A DNA stretch of 64,000 nucleotides, taken from positions 1-64,000 of the forward strand of contig CAJINV010000020.1 of assembly GCA_905178155.1 (NCBI GenBank), read 5' to 3'. Below are positions 11,931-25,119 of the stretch, in pieces (positions within the stretch are counted from its first letter, which is position 1; every line of letters begins with the position of its first letter). Below the pieces are notes generated by a model, which ran no database searches, was not told the origin of the DNA, and saw only the letters and a list, made by a program, of their open reading frames with translations. Both the position numbers and the translations under genes were made by a program. Source of the stretch: Amoebophrya sp. A120. Taxonomy: Eukaryota; Sar; Dinophyceae; Syndiniales; Amoebophryaceae.

Positions 11931-12918
11931 TTTCTTGCCTCCTGCTTTGAATCTATACAGTTTTATAGTCTACAGTATTCGAGCTAAATTAAGCTCTTTC
12001 CAGTTTTTTTACAGTTTACAATTTTACATTTAGTTCAATTAAGAAAAGAGGCTGCTGGTACTGGTGAAGCTCACGATGCTTATGCTTTTGACACAAAATG
12101 CCGACACATGGTAGATTATATGACCTTTGATTTGATTGCTGTCTTGGTTCCCGAAACCCATAAAACCTCGATCACACGAGTCATGCAACGACAGCGACAC
12201 CCAAACGATCACGAATTCCGCAGTCTTTCTGTCGTGTACTCGAACTTTCCCACGATCATACGCTCATCAGAAAGCAACGACTCGACGATACACGACCAGC
12301 ACCACGACAGACCACAAGGAATGTGGAAAGAATTTCTTTTTACGAGACTCAAAGACACATATACACCTTGATTCGCTGGGCGGAAAAGAAAAAGATAGAG
12401 TAGAACCTGACCCCCTAAGTATATAGGCACGATTGAAACTTTCTGTGCTGAATACGACCGACTCAACGAACTGGAACTGTGTATTGGTTTTTTTGTTTCA
12501 CTAACAAAATAATTAGATGAACACGAGACAACTAATATCGTGCTGCCTGGTGGCTCTACTTATGTATCAGCACGAAAATTGCAATCGATATCGAAATTTC
12601 TTCATCTGCGCTGAATTATGTACAGGTGTTCATCTGCAAGCACCTGCTGTTCGAGAATAACACACATCTGCTGCTCGAAAACGCCGGGAAGAGAGGCGGG
12701 CTCTGGCCGGCAAAAGATCGGGCAGGAGAGGACTCTGGCCTCTTCGCTTCCCTTTTGATTTTCTGAGCGGCCACCAGCACGAAGAGGCGCGGCCACTGCT
12801 TTTCCTTCTCCGGCTTACGAGCTCGCTTGGCCTCGTCTTCCAGCGAGTAAGTTTAGTTTACTGCGACACGGCGATCCTGAAAGGAACAACCACTCAACTT
12901 AAAGGAGAGCAGCAGCCT
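11931..12918. other. Upstream region of myosin 1 and duplication junction
   Basis: AT-rich 5' flank. At 12640-12850 a minus-strand frame with protein-like composition (KPEKEKQWPRLFVL) is also present in copy 2 near 20410-20640. Indels put the two copies in different frames, so it is probably a gene remnant. The duplication junction lies at about 12880-12918. Confidence 0.5.
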
Positions 12919-13904
12919 TTGCCTATCTTGTCCACCTCAATCAATTACTCGTCAGGACCAGGAGGCTCCGATATCCAATTACAATAAACATATTATTATT
13001 AACTTTAACTTGTTTGCATACTTACTTGAACATCCACGAGCACGACGCAATCTCTAAAGAGAGAGCAGTACGGATGGCGGAGATCAACGCTCCGTGCTGA
13101 TAAGTGTAGGATGCCGTAGAAAGATCATCATCAACAAAATTTGTAGAGACCAATTTGAATTTGTATATTATCAATTGATATTTTTTCGCGCTGAAAATAC
13201 GTTGATGATGAAGTACTTCAAAATGTTAAGCGTCTTGCGTTTTATGTGAACTCTCAAGAATTCTAGCAAACGCAGGATACATATACATCCTGTTTTGTAC
13301 AATACATAAGCGTCTTGCGTTTTATATGAACTCGCAGGAATTCTAGCAAACGCTTCGCTATGTACATTTCAGATAATAGAGATATTTTTTTTTGCATTTG
13401 AAGTAAACAAAACAAAAACTAAATGACAAATACTACATCGCTAGTAGCAATTATTAAACTTTCGCGCTTTCCTTGCACTTGATTTTCTGCCTGTGGAATT
13501 GAACTTAGCGCGCTACGCAAAAAACAATGAAGAGGAAGGAAGGAGGCAAAGACAAATAGTTATCATTTTTCGAAATCATGTCCATACCGTGCTAAGAGCA
13601 TGTTCACATTGGAGCGAAGGAGGAGAAAAATGATCGAGAAGTAGGACTTGGCTGTGCTGTGCCGAGAGGTAAAATAGCATTACAGATTTGCAGTGAAGAA
13701 AGCGAGAGCGAAATGAGAGCGAAAGTTTTCATGTTTAGATTCTTGCGGTCTGCTGATGGTGAACGTCTTCACCTATCGCCTTAAGCACCGGCCTAAACCT
13801 ACATCCCGTTTGCCGACAGGATGCAGATCGATCATGATCCGCGGCTCCAGCCTTATTTTAGGGGTGGATCAGTCAGCAGGGTGGAAGCTGGCCATGTTGT
13901 AGTA

Positions 13905-16900
13905 TTAGCGGAAGTTGTACGTAATCGACGCTCCTGCTGCTGCGTTTGTGATTATCGTTCCAGGAGCGCCGCTGCTTTCCGTGCCGAACAAGTCGTCTCG
14001 TAAAAGTTGCAAGTTCTCCCACAGCCTCTGGCTGTTTTGCTTCCCGGCCACGGATTGGAGGAATTCCTGGTCGTTCCACGCGTGATCCGGGTGCCAGTCG
14101 TTCAAAATCCGGCCCAACGGCACGTCGCCGCCCATCCAGTCGGGCAGCTGTGCGGGCTCGATGTAGGGGTAGATGTCCCGAACGCTCCGCTTCAAAACGA
14201 CCTTGACGTTGACCTTCCCCACGAGCCTCAGAATGGCGTGCTGCCAGACAGTCTCCAATCCCCAGGGCAGGCCAACCACGAGAACTCGGGCGCAGGACTC
14301 CGGGTACTGTGCGCTTACGCGCAGGATCAAACGAATGGTCCTCCACACTGACGGCGTCCAAATAAAGCCGCCACCCGCGGCGACGTCGATCAACATGGTG
14401 AATTGGGTAACCAAAAGCTCGTCTCCATTTTGTTGGGTAACAGCACTGCCCCGCACCTCCTGTGCCTCAACGTTCTTCCGGGAGACTGCCAGGTACTTGT
14501 ACCTCCGCGTGTGTTCCATTTGGAGGTACGCCATGGCTTCGATCCCTCCCATGTCGAAATTCGTCTCCACGTCGGACGTGGAGAAGATTGGACGGATGAC
14601 GTAAATCGGCCTTCCATCTCTATCTCTTCCGCACCACCCGAACGTGCAGAAGTTTCGCAACCTTTGTTCCTGCCGGTCCGCCAGCAACCGCTGCTTTTCA
14701 GTGACCGCGAGCGCCGCGTCAAACACCTGCTTCGGATCGATTATAGCTGTTTTCTTCACATGTGGCCCTCCATCCGTGGAAGTAGTTGCGCCCGGTACTT
14801 CTAGTACAGCACGTCTCCAGGTCACGTGATCCCGGAGCATTTCCAGCGCGAGCTCAAGGTTGCCCTTCTGCACCCGTATGAATCGGTAGAGGTCATGTTT
14901 GGTCAGGTGCTGCAACGCATCCCGCCAGCCTGTTCGCTCCTCCAACTCCTTCGTGAGGGCTGCCACGTTGTCGGAAAAGGTAGCTGCGGCGTTGCAAAGG
15001 CTGAGACTGCAATCGTCCTCGATGGACGGCAAGGGTGCCCTCGAATTCCACCTCGCGATGGCGGCCTCGCGAGCTTGGCGATTCTCGACCCTGTTCCGAA
15101 AAGCAGCGCTGTCTCCTGCACCCGATGACGCCAGTCCGGTGGGAGTGCACCCGTTGCGGTGGCCGCGAGCGAGGAGTACGCCGGTTAGGGCGCACTCCTG
15201 CATCAGCAGCAGTGGTTGTTCGAACTGTTGGACGAACCTGTTGCGCAGCAGGAGCTTGCCGGCGGTAACAACCAAACGGGTGGTGGGGGCGGAAGCTGCA
15301 AGTCCTTTCCCTCCAGCTTTGCGGCTACGCTGGTAACGGCGCAGAAAGGTCACAAACAGCGCGCGTCTGTAAAACTCTGCAATTAGTTGCTTCACTCGGA
15401 TCTTTCTTCGTGCTCGCTGCAATGCGGATAGTTGTTTGCGTTTTTGCAACGTTGCAAACTCCCGCACTGTGTACACTTTGCTTCTACTCTGCGGAAGCAC
15501 CTTTATGCATCCTGACGTGAGTCGTCGCCTTAGTAGGACGATGGCTCGGAATATCAGCAGATTTTGGTCGAGCGCCTGCCGCAACTGTTTCCGTTGCTGC
15601 TGCTTCCACTGCTTGATGCGACGACTGAGGAATCTGTGAACGGTTACGTAGTGCTTCACGGCATTCCACAACGCGATTCGTCGCTTTACCTTTTCCCGCT
15701 CTCGCAGAATCCACTTTTTCAGTGCACGGCACATGGTGGGGTAGAGTCGGAATGCGATGTCCTGGTTCCTCCTGCACGCGATGCGACGCCGGGCGTTTCG
15801 CAAAAGCCTCACGATGACGCGACCTACACGCCACGTCTTGCGAAGTTTTTCGATGGCTGCAGCAACCCGTTGATCGCGAAGCGTTTTTTTGGCGCGCGAA
15901 GCCCACCGGTTCAGTCGGTAGTAGTTGACGGCGCAGATTTTCAGCATTTTCAGGTTCCTTTCCTTTTTCGCTCCGGCCAAAAATTTGGGAAGGTACAAAC
16001 ACACAGCCACGGCTTGGAAACAGCGTCGTCGCTTCTTTTGCAGGATGACTTTCTTGAGGCGCTTCAACACTTCCGGCGGGATCGCGTCGCCGCTATCAGT
16101 CAGTTGGTCGAGGACGGCCAAGCAACCACTTTTCAAAAACAGTCGGCTGGCTCCGATCACGTAATCTGATTTCGGGACTTCGAAAGCTAACATCAGCGCA
16201 CCAAGGAACGTTCGCGGCTGCTCGTCCTTGAAATCCGGAAGCTTGGACTGGTACCGCTCTACCAGGTAGTCGAAACTGCAGCGGTTGGGATAGCCCTCGT
16301 GCATGATTTTCACCAAGTCAATCCCACCTGATTGCCGCATTTGATCCAAAATCACTCCTCCCTCCCACAGGCTCGCTTTCTGGCTCAAATTTGGTTTGAA
16401 GCAGCGAATGTAGTGCAAAGAACAGGCGTCGAGCGTGGACAGCAGCAAGTCGAGGTCGGCCAGGTATTTGCGCCCAACGCTTGTCGCAGCGGATTGTGCT
16501 TCGCCGTGGAGCCGCGCGACGAGCTTGTGGTCACTGCAGGAAATCAACATTTCTGCTTCTGTCGATAGCGCCGCGTTATTCTTTTCGAGCCATCCCTCTG
16601 TTGAGTAGTTCACTTCTCCGGCGTAGTGTCTCACCACGAGGGTCAAATTGGCATCTGATTTTGATGGTAAAGGTATGAATATACTCCATGCATGGCGTCG
16701 CTACGATGTACCATCTAGCTGTACCATCTAGCACTCAGCCATTGCAAAAATAAAGCAAGATTTGCTCGTGTTGATGTATATTCATTTTAAAAGCATCCGT
16801 ACCATAGTCCTGGTTCTTCTTTGCGCCTCCGCGCTTCAGTCTACACATGTGTGCGCCAAACTTCTTATGGACATCCGCCGTAAAGCGCTCGTCAGTGGTT

Positions 16901-19667
16901 CGCACATTCTTCGCGAGCAGTATGGAACAAAGAAACAAATGCTTGCTGAGGATTGAAAAATCATTTTGGGGACTTTCTGATGCAAGTCAAAATCTTTTTG
17001 GCCGCAAGAAAGAACGATCTCTCGAGTGAGTATTTGAAATTGTTTGACGCGTTCCCTGCCAGGGGAAGGGTTGCTCTTGTACTTGTTTCCTTCTGCGTCC
17101 TTCCTTACATATCGCACAGCTTTTATTGATACGCAAGCACTTGTTTTCTAAGTCGTAGTCATGCGCCCGTGCTCGTGTAGCGTGTTGAGCGTGTTCCCAA
17201 TCGCGTCCAAGAGTGGCTCTGTCAAGAGTATTCAAATTCATTTACATTGTGTTGCTTAAAAAGAACAATCTTTATCTTGGTATGCATCGATCTGCAAGAA
17301 AATATGGATGTGTCAGGATCGAAATCGACAAAATCGAAAAACTTGTGATGCATAAAATGTAGGGCATTGAAGGCCTGTATTGGAGAGCAGGCAAATGAGG
17401 CCGATTGTAAGCCTGTTTAGGGGTATGCAATCTGCTGCCAGAGTAGCATGACAGCGGCAGTCTTCTTTGTCCAAACAGCATGACAGACTGGAGCTGGGCG
17501 CTCCCGAGCTTTGTCATGCGCCACTTGGAAACTGAGGCTCCAACTGACATCGATTTTGTGCATCACAAATTTTTCGATTTTGTGAATTTCGGTTCTGACA
17601 CTTCCATAGAAAAAGAAAATTGTGCAAAAATATAAGAGATACAGCCGCATACGACAAATAATACCACTTGACTCGACTTGTAGTGAAATTGCGGGAAGGC
17701 CTTCTTTGCGGTACATCTCCTGCTCTGCCAATATCACTTTGTCACAGAAAAACTCCTGTAGTCGCTCGTTCGCCAGGTTGATGCACAGCTGTTCGAAGGA
17801 ATTGAGTTTCAATTGTTCGAAGCCGTAAATGTCCAAGATTCCTATGTATCTGACGCCGACTAGATTCGGCTAAGTTCTGGGTTTGACCCGCCACGAGGAG
17901 GGAGCTGTTGATCTGCGCCACAATGTGCTCGAAGAGGCGTTTGTACAGCATTTTCACCAAGGCTTCCTGTGCATTCTTCGCTTGTGCTGGTGTCCGGTCA
18001 GTTTTGAAAACGGAATCACGGCCCTGGTTGTTTCGTTTGGGCCGGATCAGTGTCTTCTTGCACAAGGACTCGCAGAGAGAGTTCACCGACATGCCGAGCA
18101 GACGCGCAGCTTCAGCAACGTGGGGCGATTCTACTACTTGGATACCCTGTCCACTCGCCGCATCCTCAAAATCCAGTTCAAACAGGTGGATCAGCCCACC
18201 GAGCGTCTCGAGCACCTCTTCGATTTGTTCCGGGGAGAAGTTCATAACTTTCAATCCGGTGCAGAACGCTGTAAAGTTCGTCGCTTCTTCCGCCCCCCGG
18301 AGTGGAGTGGATTTCTGCGTCACCTGATCTCTTCCATAGAGAAGTGCGTATTTCGAGTTTTTCTGCAAGCCAAGTTTCGTCAGCTGCTCGGCGGAAGCTC
18401 CGCATAGTATTTCGTACCAAATATGGTACCTTTGTGATTTTCGTTAATTTATTAAATCAAACTTTATACCATGCTACACCAGGTGATTCTACTAGTACTC
18501 ACTGTGAAAGAAAATGTCAATGCTGCAATACCAGGACACTCAGAAAGAAAAAAAAATAGGAAAGAATTATAATCCGAACACTATTCGTCAAGAAATCAGA
18601 ACAGAATGAGTCTCTACGTCCGTTCCCCAGCTCCAAATTTTGAAACGCGACTGCTCTCGAGCAAGTAGGTGCGGATCTCGCCTCCCACGATGTCGCCTCT
18701 CGCGTTGAACATCAGCATGCTGAATTTCCCAAAGCGGCTCGAGTTGTGGTTGCGGACCGTCGTCGCATTCCCCAGTGATTCGAGGATCGGTGTCGCACAG
18801 CGGAGGATCATATTATCTACCGAAGCTGCCGCTGCGCCGTTTTCTGCGACCTTGGCTCGCGTACGCGATTGCTGTATTAGATACGCCATCACGACCTTCG
18901 CATTTTCTGTTTTTCCCGCACCAGACTCCCCAGAAATCACAATGGCCTGGTGTGTTCGTCCATGAACGAGTTTGCGCCGGGCGATTTCCGCCAACGCAAA
19001 TGCGTGTGGCGGTCGGGATTGAAGTGATGCCAGGTTTAGGTAGTCACTTTGCCGCTCATTGCTGTACAAATGGTCGAGCTTCTTGTAGGGATTGATGGAA
19101 AATAGCACGCTTGCGGTGTAGGTGTAAATCTCATCTTGGAAATACCTGAATGTGATGATTAATTTTGGTTGAAAATCAAAATAGAGTTGAAGGATATAAA
19201 TCCATTCCCTTGATGCTGTGTCATCCATCTAGCGATTCAGTGCAGAGCGACGTAGTGGCAGCCTCACCACTTAGCAAAGTACTAGGCTAGAATAAAAACG
19301 GAAAAGACAATTACCGCAGACGGCAGTTTTCTAAAATTCCAGCGTCGCTAAACGAAGCGACGCTTGCGCAATCCTCGAAGTGAGACTCTTCATTCTTGTC
19401 GCTGCGACCGCGCAAAGCAGCCTCATTCGCAAACACCCTTGTCTCGATGTAGGCCTTGCTCGAACGACTAGATGCCAGCGACTTTCCACGCAACAGTTTG
19501 CTGGCACCTTTCTGCTGACTTTTGGACAAGATGCCCACTTCGTAACTGTCGCCTGCCGATCGAGTAGCGTAGTTTACGATTTCACCGGGTACAAAGCCGT
19601 CCACTGGATCTTCCACCCAAACCGTCACGGGGAGTTTATCATCCCGCTTATCGTCCTCTGCCGACAT
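13905..19667 (-). pseudogene. Myosin-SEC14 copy 2, two frame-changing indels
   Basis: It is colinear with myosin 1: exon 1 19667-19315, exon 2 19145-18618 (P-loop and switch I intact), exon 3 from 18429, last exon about 16654-13905. Compared with copy 1 there is a 4-bp insertion near 17845-17851, just before switch II. It throws the frame immediately ahead of DIYGFE, and no nearby GT-AG pair would absorb it. A 1-bp insertion near 13919 changes the C-terminus, so the protein ends about 17 residues earlier with a different tail. Other changes are substitutions, for example in the linker before the CRAL-TRIO domain. It could be a decaying duplicate or a real gene with assembly errors. The rest of the frame is conserved, so any inactivation would be recent. 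Confidence 0.7.
17303..17608. mobile_element. Introner-like element IE-K, copy 2
   Basis: Counterpart of 9576-9881 in the duplicated unit, with the same TATGG..CCATA ends and GAAAA on both sides. It was inserted before the duplication. Confidence 0.85.
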
Positions 19668-21109
19668 AATTTTTCCTCGTCCTTTGTTTAAATTTTACAG
19701 TAGTTCGCGTTCAAATTTATTAAGCTCTCTACAGTTTTTTTACAGGTTACAATTTTATATTTAGTTTTAGTTCAATTAAGAAAAGAGGCTGCTGGTACTG
19801 GTGAAGCTCACGATGCTTATGCTTTTGACACAAAATACCGACACATGGTAGATCATATATAGAAAGTAAGTAAAATCCCAAAGGGAAGTTTGAATAGAGC
19901 ACAGTAGCAGGGCTTTTGATTTGCTTGCTATCTTGGTTCCCGAAACCGATAAAACCTCGATCACACGAGTCATGCAACGACACCCAAACGATCACGAATT
20001 CCGCAGTCTTTCTGTCGTGTACTCGAACTTTCCCACGATCATACGCTCATCAAAAGGCAACGACTCGACGATACACGACCAGCACCACGACAGACCACAA
20101 GGAACGTGGAAAGAATTTCTTTTTTACGAGACTCGAAGACACGTATACGCCTTGATTTGCTGGGCGGAAAAGATAGAGTAGAACCTGACCCCTTAAGTAT
20201 GTAGGCACGATTGAAACTTTCTGTGCTGAATACGATCGACTCAACTGTCTTGGTTTTTGTTTCAGGAACAAAATAATTAGATGAACACGAAGCAACTAAT
20301 ATCGTGCTAACTGGTGGCTGTTTACATGGTATCTTTCTACTACGTATGTATGCACGAAAATTGAAATCGATATCGAAATTAAATTTGTTCATGTGCACTG
20401 AATTATCGACAGTTGTTCATCTGCAAGCAACTGCTGTTCGAGAATAACACACATCTGCTGCTCGAAAACGCCGGGAAAAGAGGGCTCTGGCAGGCAAAAA
20501 GTCGGGCAGGAGAGGAGTCTGGGCTCTCCCTTTTTGATTTTCTGGGCGGCCACCAGCACAAAGACGCGCGGCCGCTGCTTTTCTTTCTCCGGGTTACGAA
20601 CTCGCTTGGCCTCATCTTCCTCCAGCGGATTTACTGCGACGCGGCGATCCTGAAAGGAAATCTTCCGCAGGGGAGCGCGTGCAAAGCAATCAACATCAAA
20701 GAAATCAATTTTATTACAAATCTGCCTTGCGCTGAAGTACGCGAAGGTGAGCTACTCCTACTCCTACTCGTGATGAAAAAAATAAAAATCATGTCTCACT
20801 CGACTCTACTTGTCAGAGAAGTCGATGAATCTCTCTCACACGCCTTAACCTTATTTTTGATTTTATGTATACATAAGAACCGCTCCACGCGGCGCACCAC
20901 CCAGGCGCGGCTTACACTGTAGTCGAGGTCGTCGGCGTCGGGGCCGACAGTTTACAACTTTTTCGTTAGATGAGACGAACCACACAGACAACTCCGATGC
21001 GCAGAGCAGAAATCTGACTGCAGGAGCGCCCTTGCTTGCACAGACTCCTACTACGAACGAAGAAACTATCACACAACCTGGCCGCCCCGCAGTCGGAGAT
21101 AAAAACAGC

Positions 21110-22205
21110 AGGGAGGAAGCAAGCGCTTCGTCACAATCCGGCAGCGGCCATGCACGGACAAAGCGGACATACGCGCGCCACGATGGGCCTGCCAAGCAGC
21201 CAACCTGCCGAGGGAGGGCAGGAGAAATACCACCAAGCGCCGGCGACGCAGGGCCATGGATGGGGCTGAAGGGTAAACATGCCACCGGGCGGGCGCGCTG
21301 AAAGCCGGGCGCTGCGACCAAGGCGCCGCGGGGGCCCTGCACAACGTCGCCGCCGTTCCCGCTACGTGCTGGAAAGCGTGCGCCTGCCGGGAGGCAACCG
21401 GGCCCGCCTGCGCTGCCGGCCAAGGCCCTCCCCGGCAAGCCCAGGATCAGGAAGGCGGGCGCGATCGGGGCGCAGGCCGGAAAAGCCGCCCCCGCCGCTG
21501 GCTGCCCCGGCAACATGGAAGCGCGCACAAAGGTAGGAAGAAGCTGCGGGCGACGGGGCTTCGCGCAAGTAAGTTGTCCAATATGCCGGCATCGCTCGCA
21601 ACGAGCGCATGAATGCACAGTCGCGAACGTTTTTCTGCCTTTTCGCAGTCAGCCAGCGCGACCACCATCCACCGCCCTCGACGAAGGCAGCGCCGGACGA
21701 GTCCACACCGCCCGGAATCTTTACACAATCCAACTTCCGCAAATGAAACCTGCTGCGGGTAGTCGTCCGCGCCAACCATGATTTAAGTAGTACAGAAGCT
21801 CTCCAGCTCAGGCAAAAAACACAAGCCCGAATCGAAGAAGTAGAAGACTATCTACAAGCGGCAGCTAAGCCATGTAGTGGCCGCTCTTGGTCTACTTTTT
21901 TTTTGGGTTTGGTGGTCTAGAAAACGGAAAGAAGAGTTGCGCTCGTATTAATTCGGATAAAACGCAAAGAGCGCTTTTCGCGATTCTGTAGCTGCCACAC
22001 GCTCGAAATGCAACAAGACACTCAGATTTGACTCTCACACTCCGACACCCTCGCAACATCAGTTGGTCTTCGAGGCCGACAGTTGTTGATCCGCTCGGTG
22101 TCGGTAGATGAAACAAAGCACTTGTCATATGGACACGGACAACTCACTACTGACGTCACCATCTAGAACAAGAACCCAAATTGCATTTCCAGCATCGCGC
22201 CACTT
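21110..22205. repeat. Long direct repeat, left copy
   Basis: Similar in the same orientation to about 25120-26135. The best match is 21890-22128 against 25814-26040, including CACTCAGATTTGACTCTCAC. Similarity weakens in the GC-rich 5' part. The two copies bracket about 2.9 kb. Confidence 0.75.
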
Positions 22206-22459
22206 GCCATTCAGGATCAGGCGGATGCAGGGTTCTTGCAGACGAAGAAGGACACTTCTCACTACGGGGACACCCAGAGTCACACATCAGAGGACTCATG
22301 ACAACTCACACTCAGACGTCACAGAACAGTTTTACCAACTTTTCCGTACATGAAACGGCACGGGCAGCTCCGCGGCGCAGAACAAGAACCTGAACCCGGC
22401 AACAGTATTGCTTCCCGGAGATGAAGAAAGGCACGAAAGCAATAGCAAACGCAAGAAGT

Positions 22460-22530
22460 TTTCTATAATTACAACCATAACGGGGGGTCTGTGCTAAACT
22501 TTCAGAACCTTTCAAAAACTTTTCGAAAAC
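22460..22530. repeat. Inverted repeat partner of 25035-25110
   Basis: The sequence TACAACCATAACGGGGGGTC and the following A/T-rich CTTTCAAAA stretch recur as the reverse complement near 25075-25110, inside the same direct-repeat bracket. Confidence 0.7.
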
Positions 22531-22837
22531 TTTGAATTTCCCGCCGGCCTGCTCGTCAAAGAAGCTGCCGCGCAACTTCGTGGCCAATGACTGCACGGCC
22601 AACACGAGATCGAGCCCCAGCATGCCATCGCGGTTCCAGTGTGACCGATGGGGTCCCGCGCTTTTCGTGGGTGCCCAGTTTGCGCACTCCGCCACAGTGA
22701 AAAACGCCCGCACCTGAGAAGGTTGAGGCAGCGCCGAGCTTGGTGGCTCAGCCTGCAACACCGGCGGGCTTCGTGGTCAAGGCAAAAGACCGAAAAGTTT
22801 TGCTTTCTGTTCGTAGTATCAAAGAGGGAGACCAAAC

Positions 22838-24160
22838 ATCAAAAAACCCAAAAGCTTGACTCAACGAACCCCCTCCATCGCAAAAGTGCCGGCATTGGCG
22901 AAACATAACAAAAAACACCACCAACATAATTAACAGCGGCGCTGGAACAGTGCTGATTTTGGCACGGTGGTATGGCGGAGGCCAAAAAATGCAAGCTCCC
23001 ACTGTGCTACCTCGGTGAGCCCGAAACGAACCCGAAAAAACTTTTTATCTGGCCGCCCTTCCCGAAGCTTCCCGCTGCTGATTCTGCTTGAATCCGGCAC
23101 CGTTTTGGTGCCCCAAGTGAAAGCTTTTGAAAAGTTTTCCAACAGTTTTGTTTCCCAGAATCAGCTCGGGAGTTTTTTTTTGAAGGTCAGGAAAGTGGCG
23201 CCATGCTGTCGGTTTCTTCTGGTTTTACAGATACAGCGAAAAAGCGCAAAGCAAACTTTTTGAAGTGGGCGCACAGGTCGCGCGTTGCCTCAGAATTTGA
23301 GCAAAAGTCGAGAGCTCGCGCTTTTTACCCTACGCCGCGCCGCCGTGCATAGATAATGCTACCGCCAGCGGTATTCTTCGCATGTAAAACACACAGCAGC
23401 CCACCCCGGCCCCGGGTCCAAACCTATCACGAAATCAGGCCGAGAAAAAAGCGTAGTGATGCCCCATCGTCCAACATCGCGCTCCGACTCCAACTCATCC
23501 AGAGTCCAGTACTCAGCTCAGCTTCTAGCTTTTCCTTCATCGCCCAAGCTACTTTTAGTACCAAAAAACCCAAAAGCTTGACCCAGACGCAAAAGTGCCG
23601 GCATTGACAAAAAATAACAAAAAAACACCACCAGCATACCATCGGCGCTGGAGCAGTGCTGACTTTGGCACGGTGGTACGGCGGAGGCCAAAAAGTGCGA
23701 CTTTTTTCCTGTGCTATTTCGGTGAGCCCGAAATGAGCCCGAAAAAAACCCGAAAAAACTTTTTTTCTGGCCTCCCTTCTCGAAGCTCCCCGCGGCGGAT
23801 TCTGCTTGAAACCGGCACGGTTTTGGTGCCCCAAATGAAAGTTTTTAAAAAGTTTTTTAAAAGTTTTTTTTTTCGGAAATTAGCTCGGGATTCGTTTTCT
23901 TGAGGGCCAGAAAAGCGGCATACTGCCATCGGTTTTGGTTTTTCGCATATAGTGCAAAAGTGCAAAAAAAAAACTTTTCAAAATGGACGCACAGCCCGCG
24001 CTTTGCCTCAGAATTCGAGCAGAAGTTGGAAAAACGCGTTTTTTTGCCTACGCGGTGCCGCCGTGGATAAAGTTACCACCCACGTTATTCGCCGCATGCA
24101 AAATACCCAACTTTTCGCCCCGGCTCCGGGGTCAAAATCTATCACGAAACAGGATGGAAC
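22838..24160. repeat. Two diverged tandem copies of a ~715-bp unit
   Basis: The first unit runs about 22838-23550 and the second about 23555-24160. Shared landmarks, in order, are AACCCAAAAGCTTGAC, GCAAAAGTGCCGGCATTG, GGTGAGCCCGAAA, GATTCTGCTTGAA and TTTTGGTGCCCCAA. Divergence looks like 15-25% by eye. Confidence 0.8.
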
Positions 24161-24164
24161 GCCA

Positions 24165-24992
24165 TTCAAGCGCGTAATAAATTGAAAATCTGCCGAGAGG
24201 ATTCCGCCCGCGATTCACGTGTGACCGAAGGCAGCGCGCGCGCCTTTTATCGGTCAACGTATATGACCACGAAACACGACGGCACGGCGCCGCAAAGACT
24301 AACAAACCTGAGCCGTGAGCTTTGCCTATTTCGCAGGCAGTGCCACCCTGCTTCGTGTCTGTCGCGCTTCTTTTGTACTTTTTGAAGACTCAACAGTCTC
24401 GCTCCTTTCTGGCAGCGTGCCGCCGTGCCTGGGGTCAGAACAGGCGCCAAAAAGGCAACAGAAGTCAGAGTTTGCTTCTTCGGCTGCGCCACTTTTTCTT
24501 GTGCAAATTACAAACGTACGCAACGCGGCGCAGGGGCGCACCCCCTGGATCTCTCCAGACACGCTTCTCAAGGCCGGCGCGCTGCGCCTGAGAACCGAGG
24601 CCCTAGGCCCTAAGCCCCAAACCCTAAACCCAAGCCCTGCGAAAAGGAGGAGGGCCAAGCCCTAAACTACCCTAGACCCTGCCAGGCGAAAAGGAGGAGG
24701 GCAGGCCCCATGGCCACCCGAGTGCGCTTGTCCCTCGGTCAAATAAACAGCACGGCCACCCGAGTGCGTTTGCCCCTAGGCGAAACGCGAAGGGGTGGAT
24801 CGAAGCCTTGTCATGCGTGACTACATATATCAATGACGCGGCCCTGTTTGGGCGGCACGCTGTTCAAACGCGCAAGAGATTACAAGTCTGCGGAGAGTAT
24901 TCCGCCCGTGGTTCACGTGTGACCGACGGCAGCGCGCGCGCCTTTTAGCGGTCAGCATATATGACCACGAAACACGACGGCACGCCGCCAAA
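24165..24992. repeat. Direct repeat pair of ~125 bp
   Basis: Positions 24165-24292 and 24868-24992 share TTCACGTGTGACCGA, GGCAGCGCGCGCGCCTTTTA and ATGACCACGAAACACGACGG. The spacing of about 700 bp resembles that of the neighbouring tandem unit. Confidence 0.75.
24598..24690. repeat. Degenerate telomere-like tract (CCCTAAA type)
   Basis: The tract contains CCCTAAGCCCC, AACCCTAAACCC and GCCCTAAACTACCCTAGACC. Plant and alveolate telomeres use TTTAGGG, so this reads as an interstitial, decayed telomeric tract. A GCGAAAAGGAGGAGGGC motif is repeated on either side. Confidence 0.6.
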
Positions 24993-25119
24993 AAAGGGCG
25001 TCGGACCTTGGTGGTTTCGCGTCATCGCTTTTCTCTGTTTTCAAAAGTTTTCAAAAAGTTTTCAAAAAGTTCTGAAGCCGATGAGTAGACCCCCCGTTAT
25101 GGTTGTAATATAAGTAAAT

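Larger units (their letters stand above)
5193..12880. repeat. Tandem duplication, copy 1 (contains myosin 1)
   Basis: This segment is repeated head-to-tail at 12919-20660. The offset is 7727 bp in the myosin last exon and 7737 bp at the start codon. Identity looks very high across exons, introns and flanks, with scattered indels. Both copies open with a CTATCTTGTCC-type sequence and close with a block containing GATCCTGAAAGGAA. Confidence 0.93.
12919..20660. repeat. Tandem duplication, copy 2 (contains myosin 2)
   Basis: Second unit of the head-to-tail duplication, colinear with 5193-12880. It differs by substitutions and small indels, and a short insertion near 19850-19910 has no counterpart in copy 1. 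Confidence 0.93.

Noticed and set aside
20413-20922. 169-codon plus-strand open frame in the duplication tail
   Set aside because: It is not conserved in frame in copy 1 near 12640-12880, and the composition is not protein-like throughout.
20863-21618. 251-codon minus-strand open frame
   Set aside because: It lies in very GC-rich repeated DNA, and the composition (Ala, Pro, Gly, Arg) follows base content. Overlapping frames are open too, and its partner repeat at 25.1 kb does not keep the frame.
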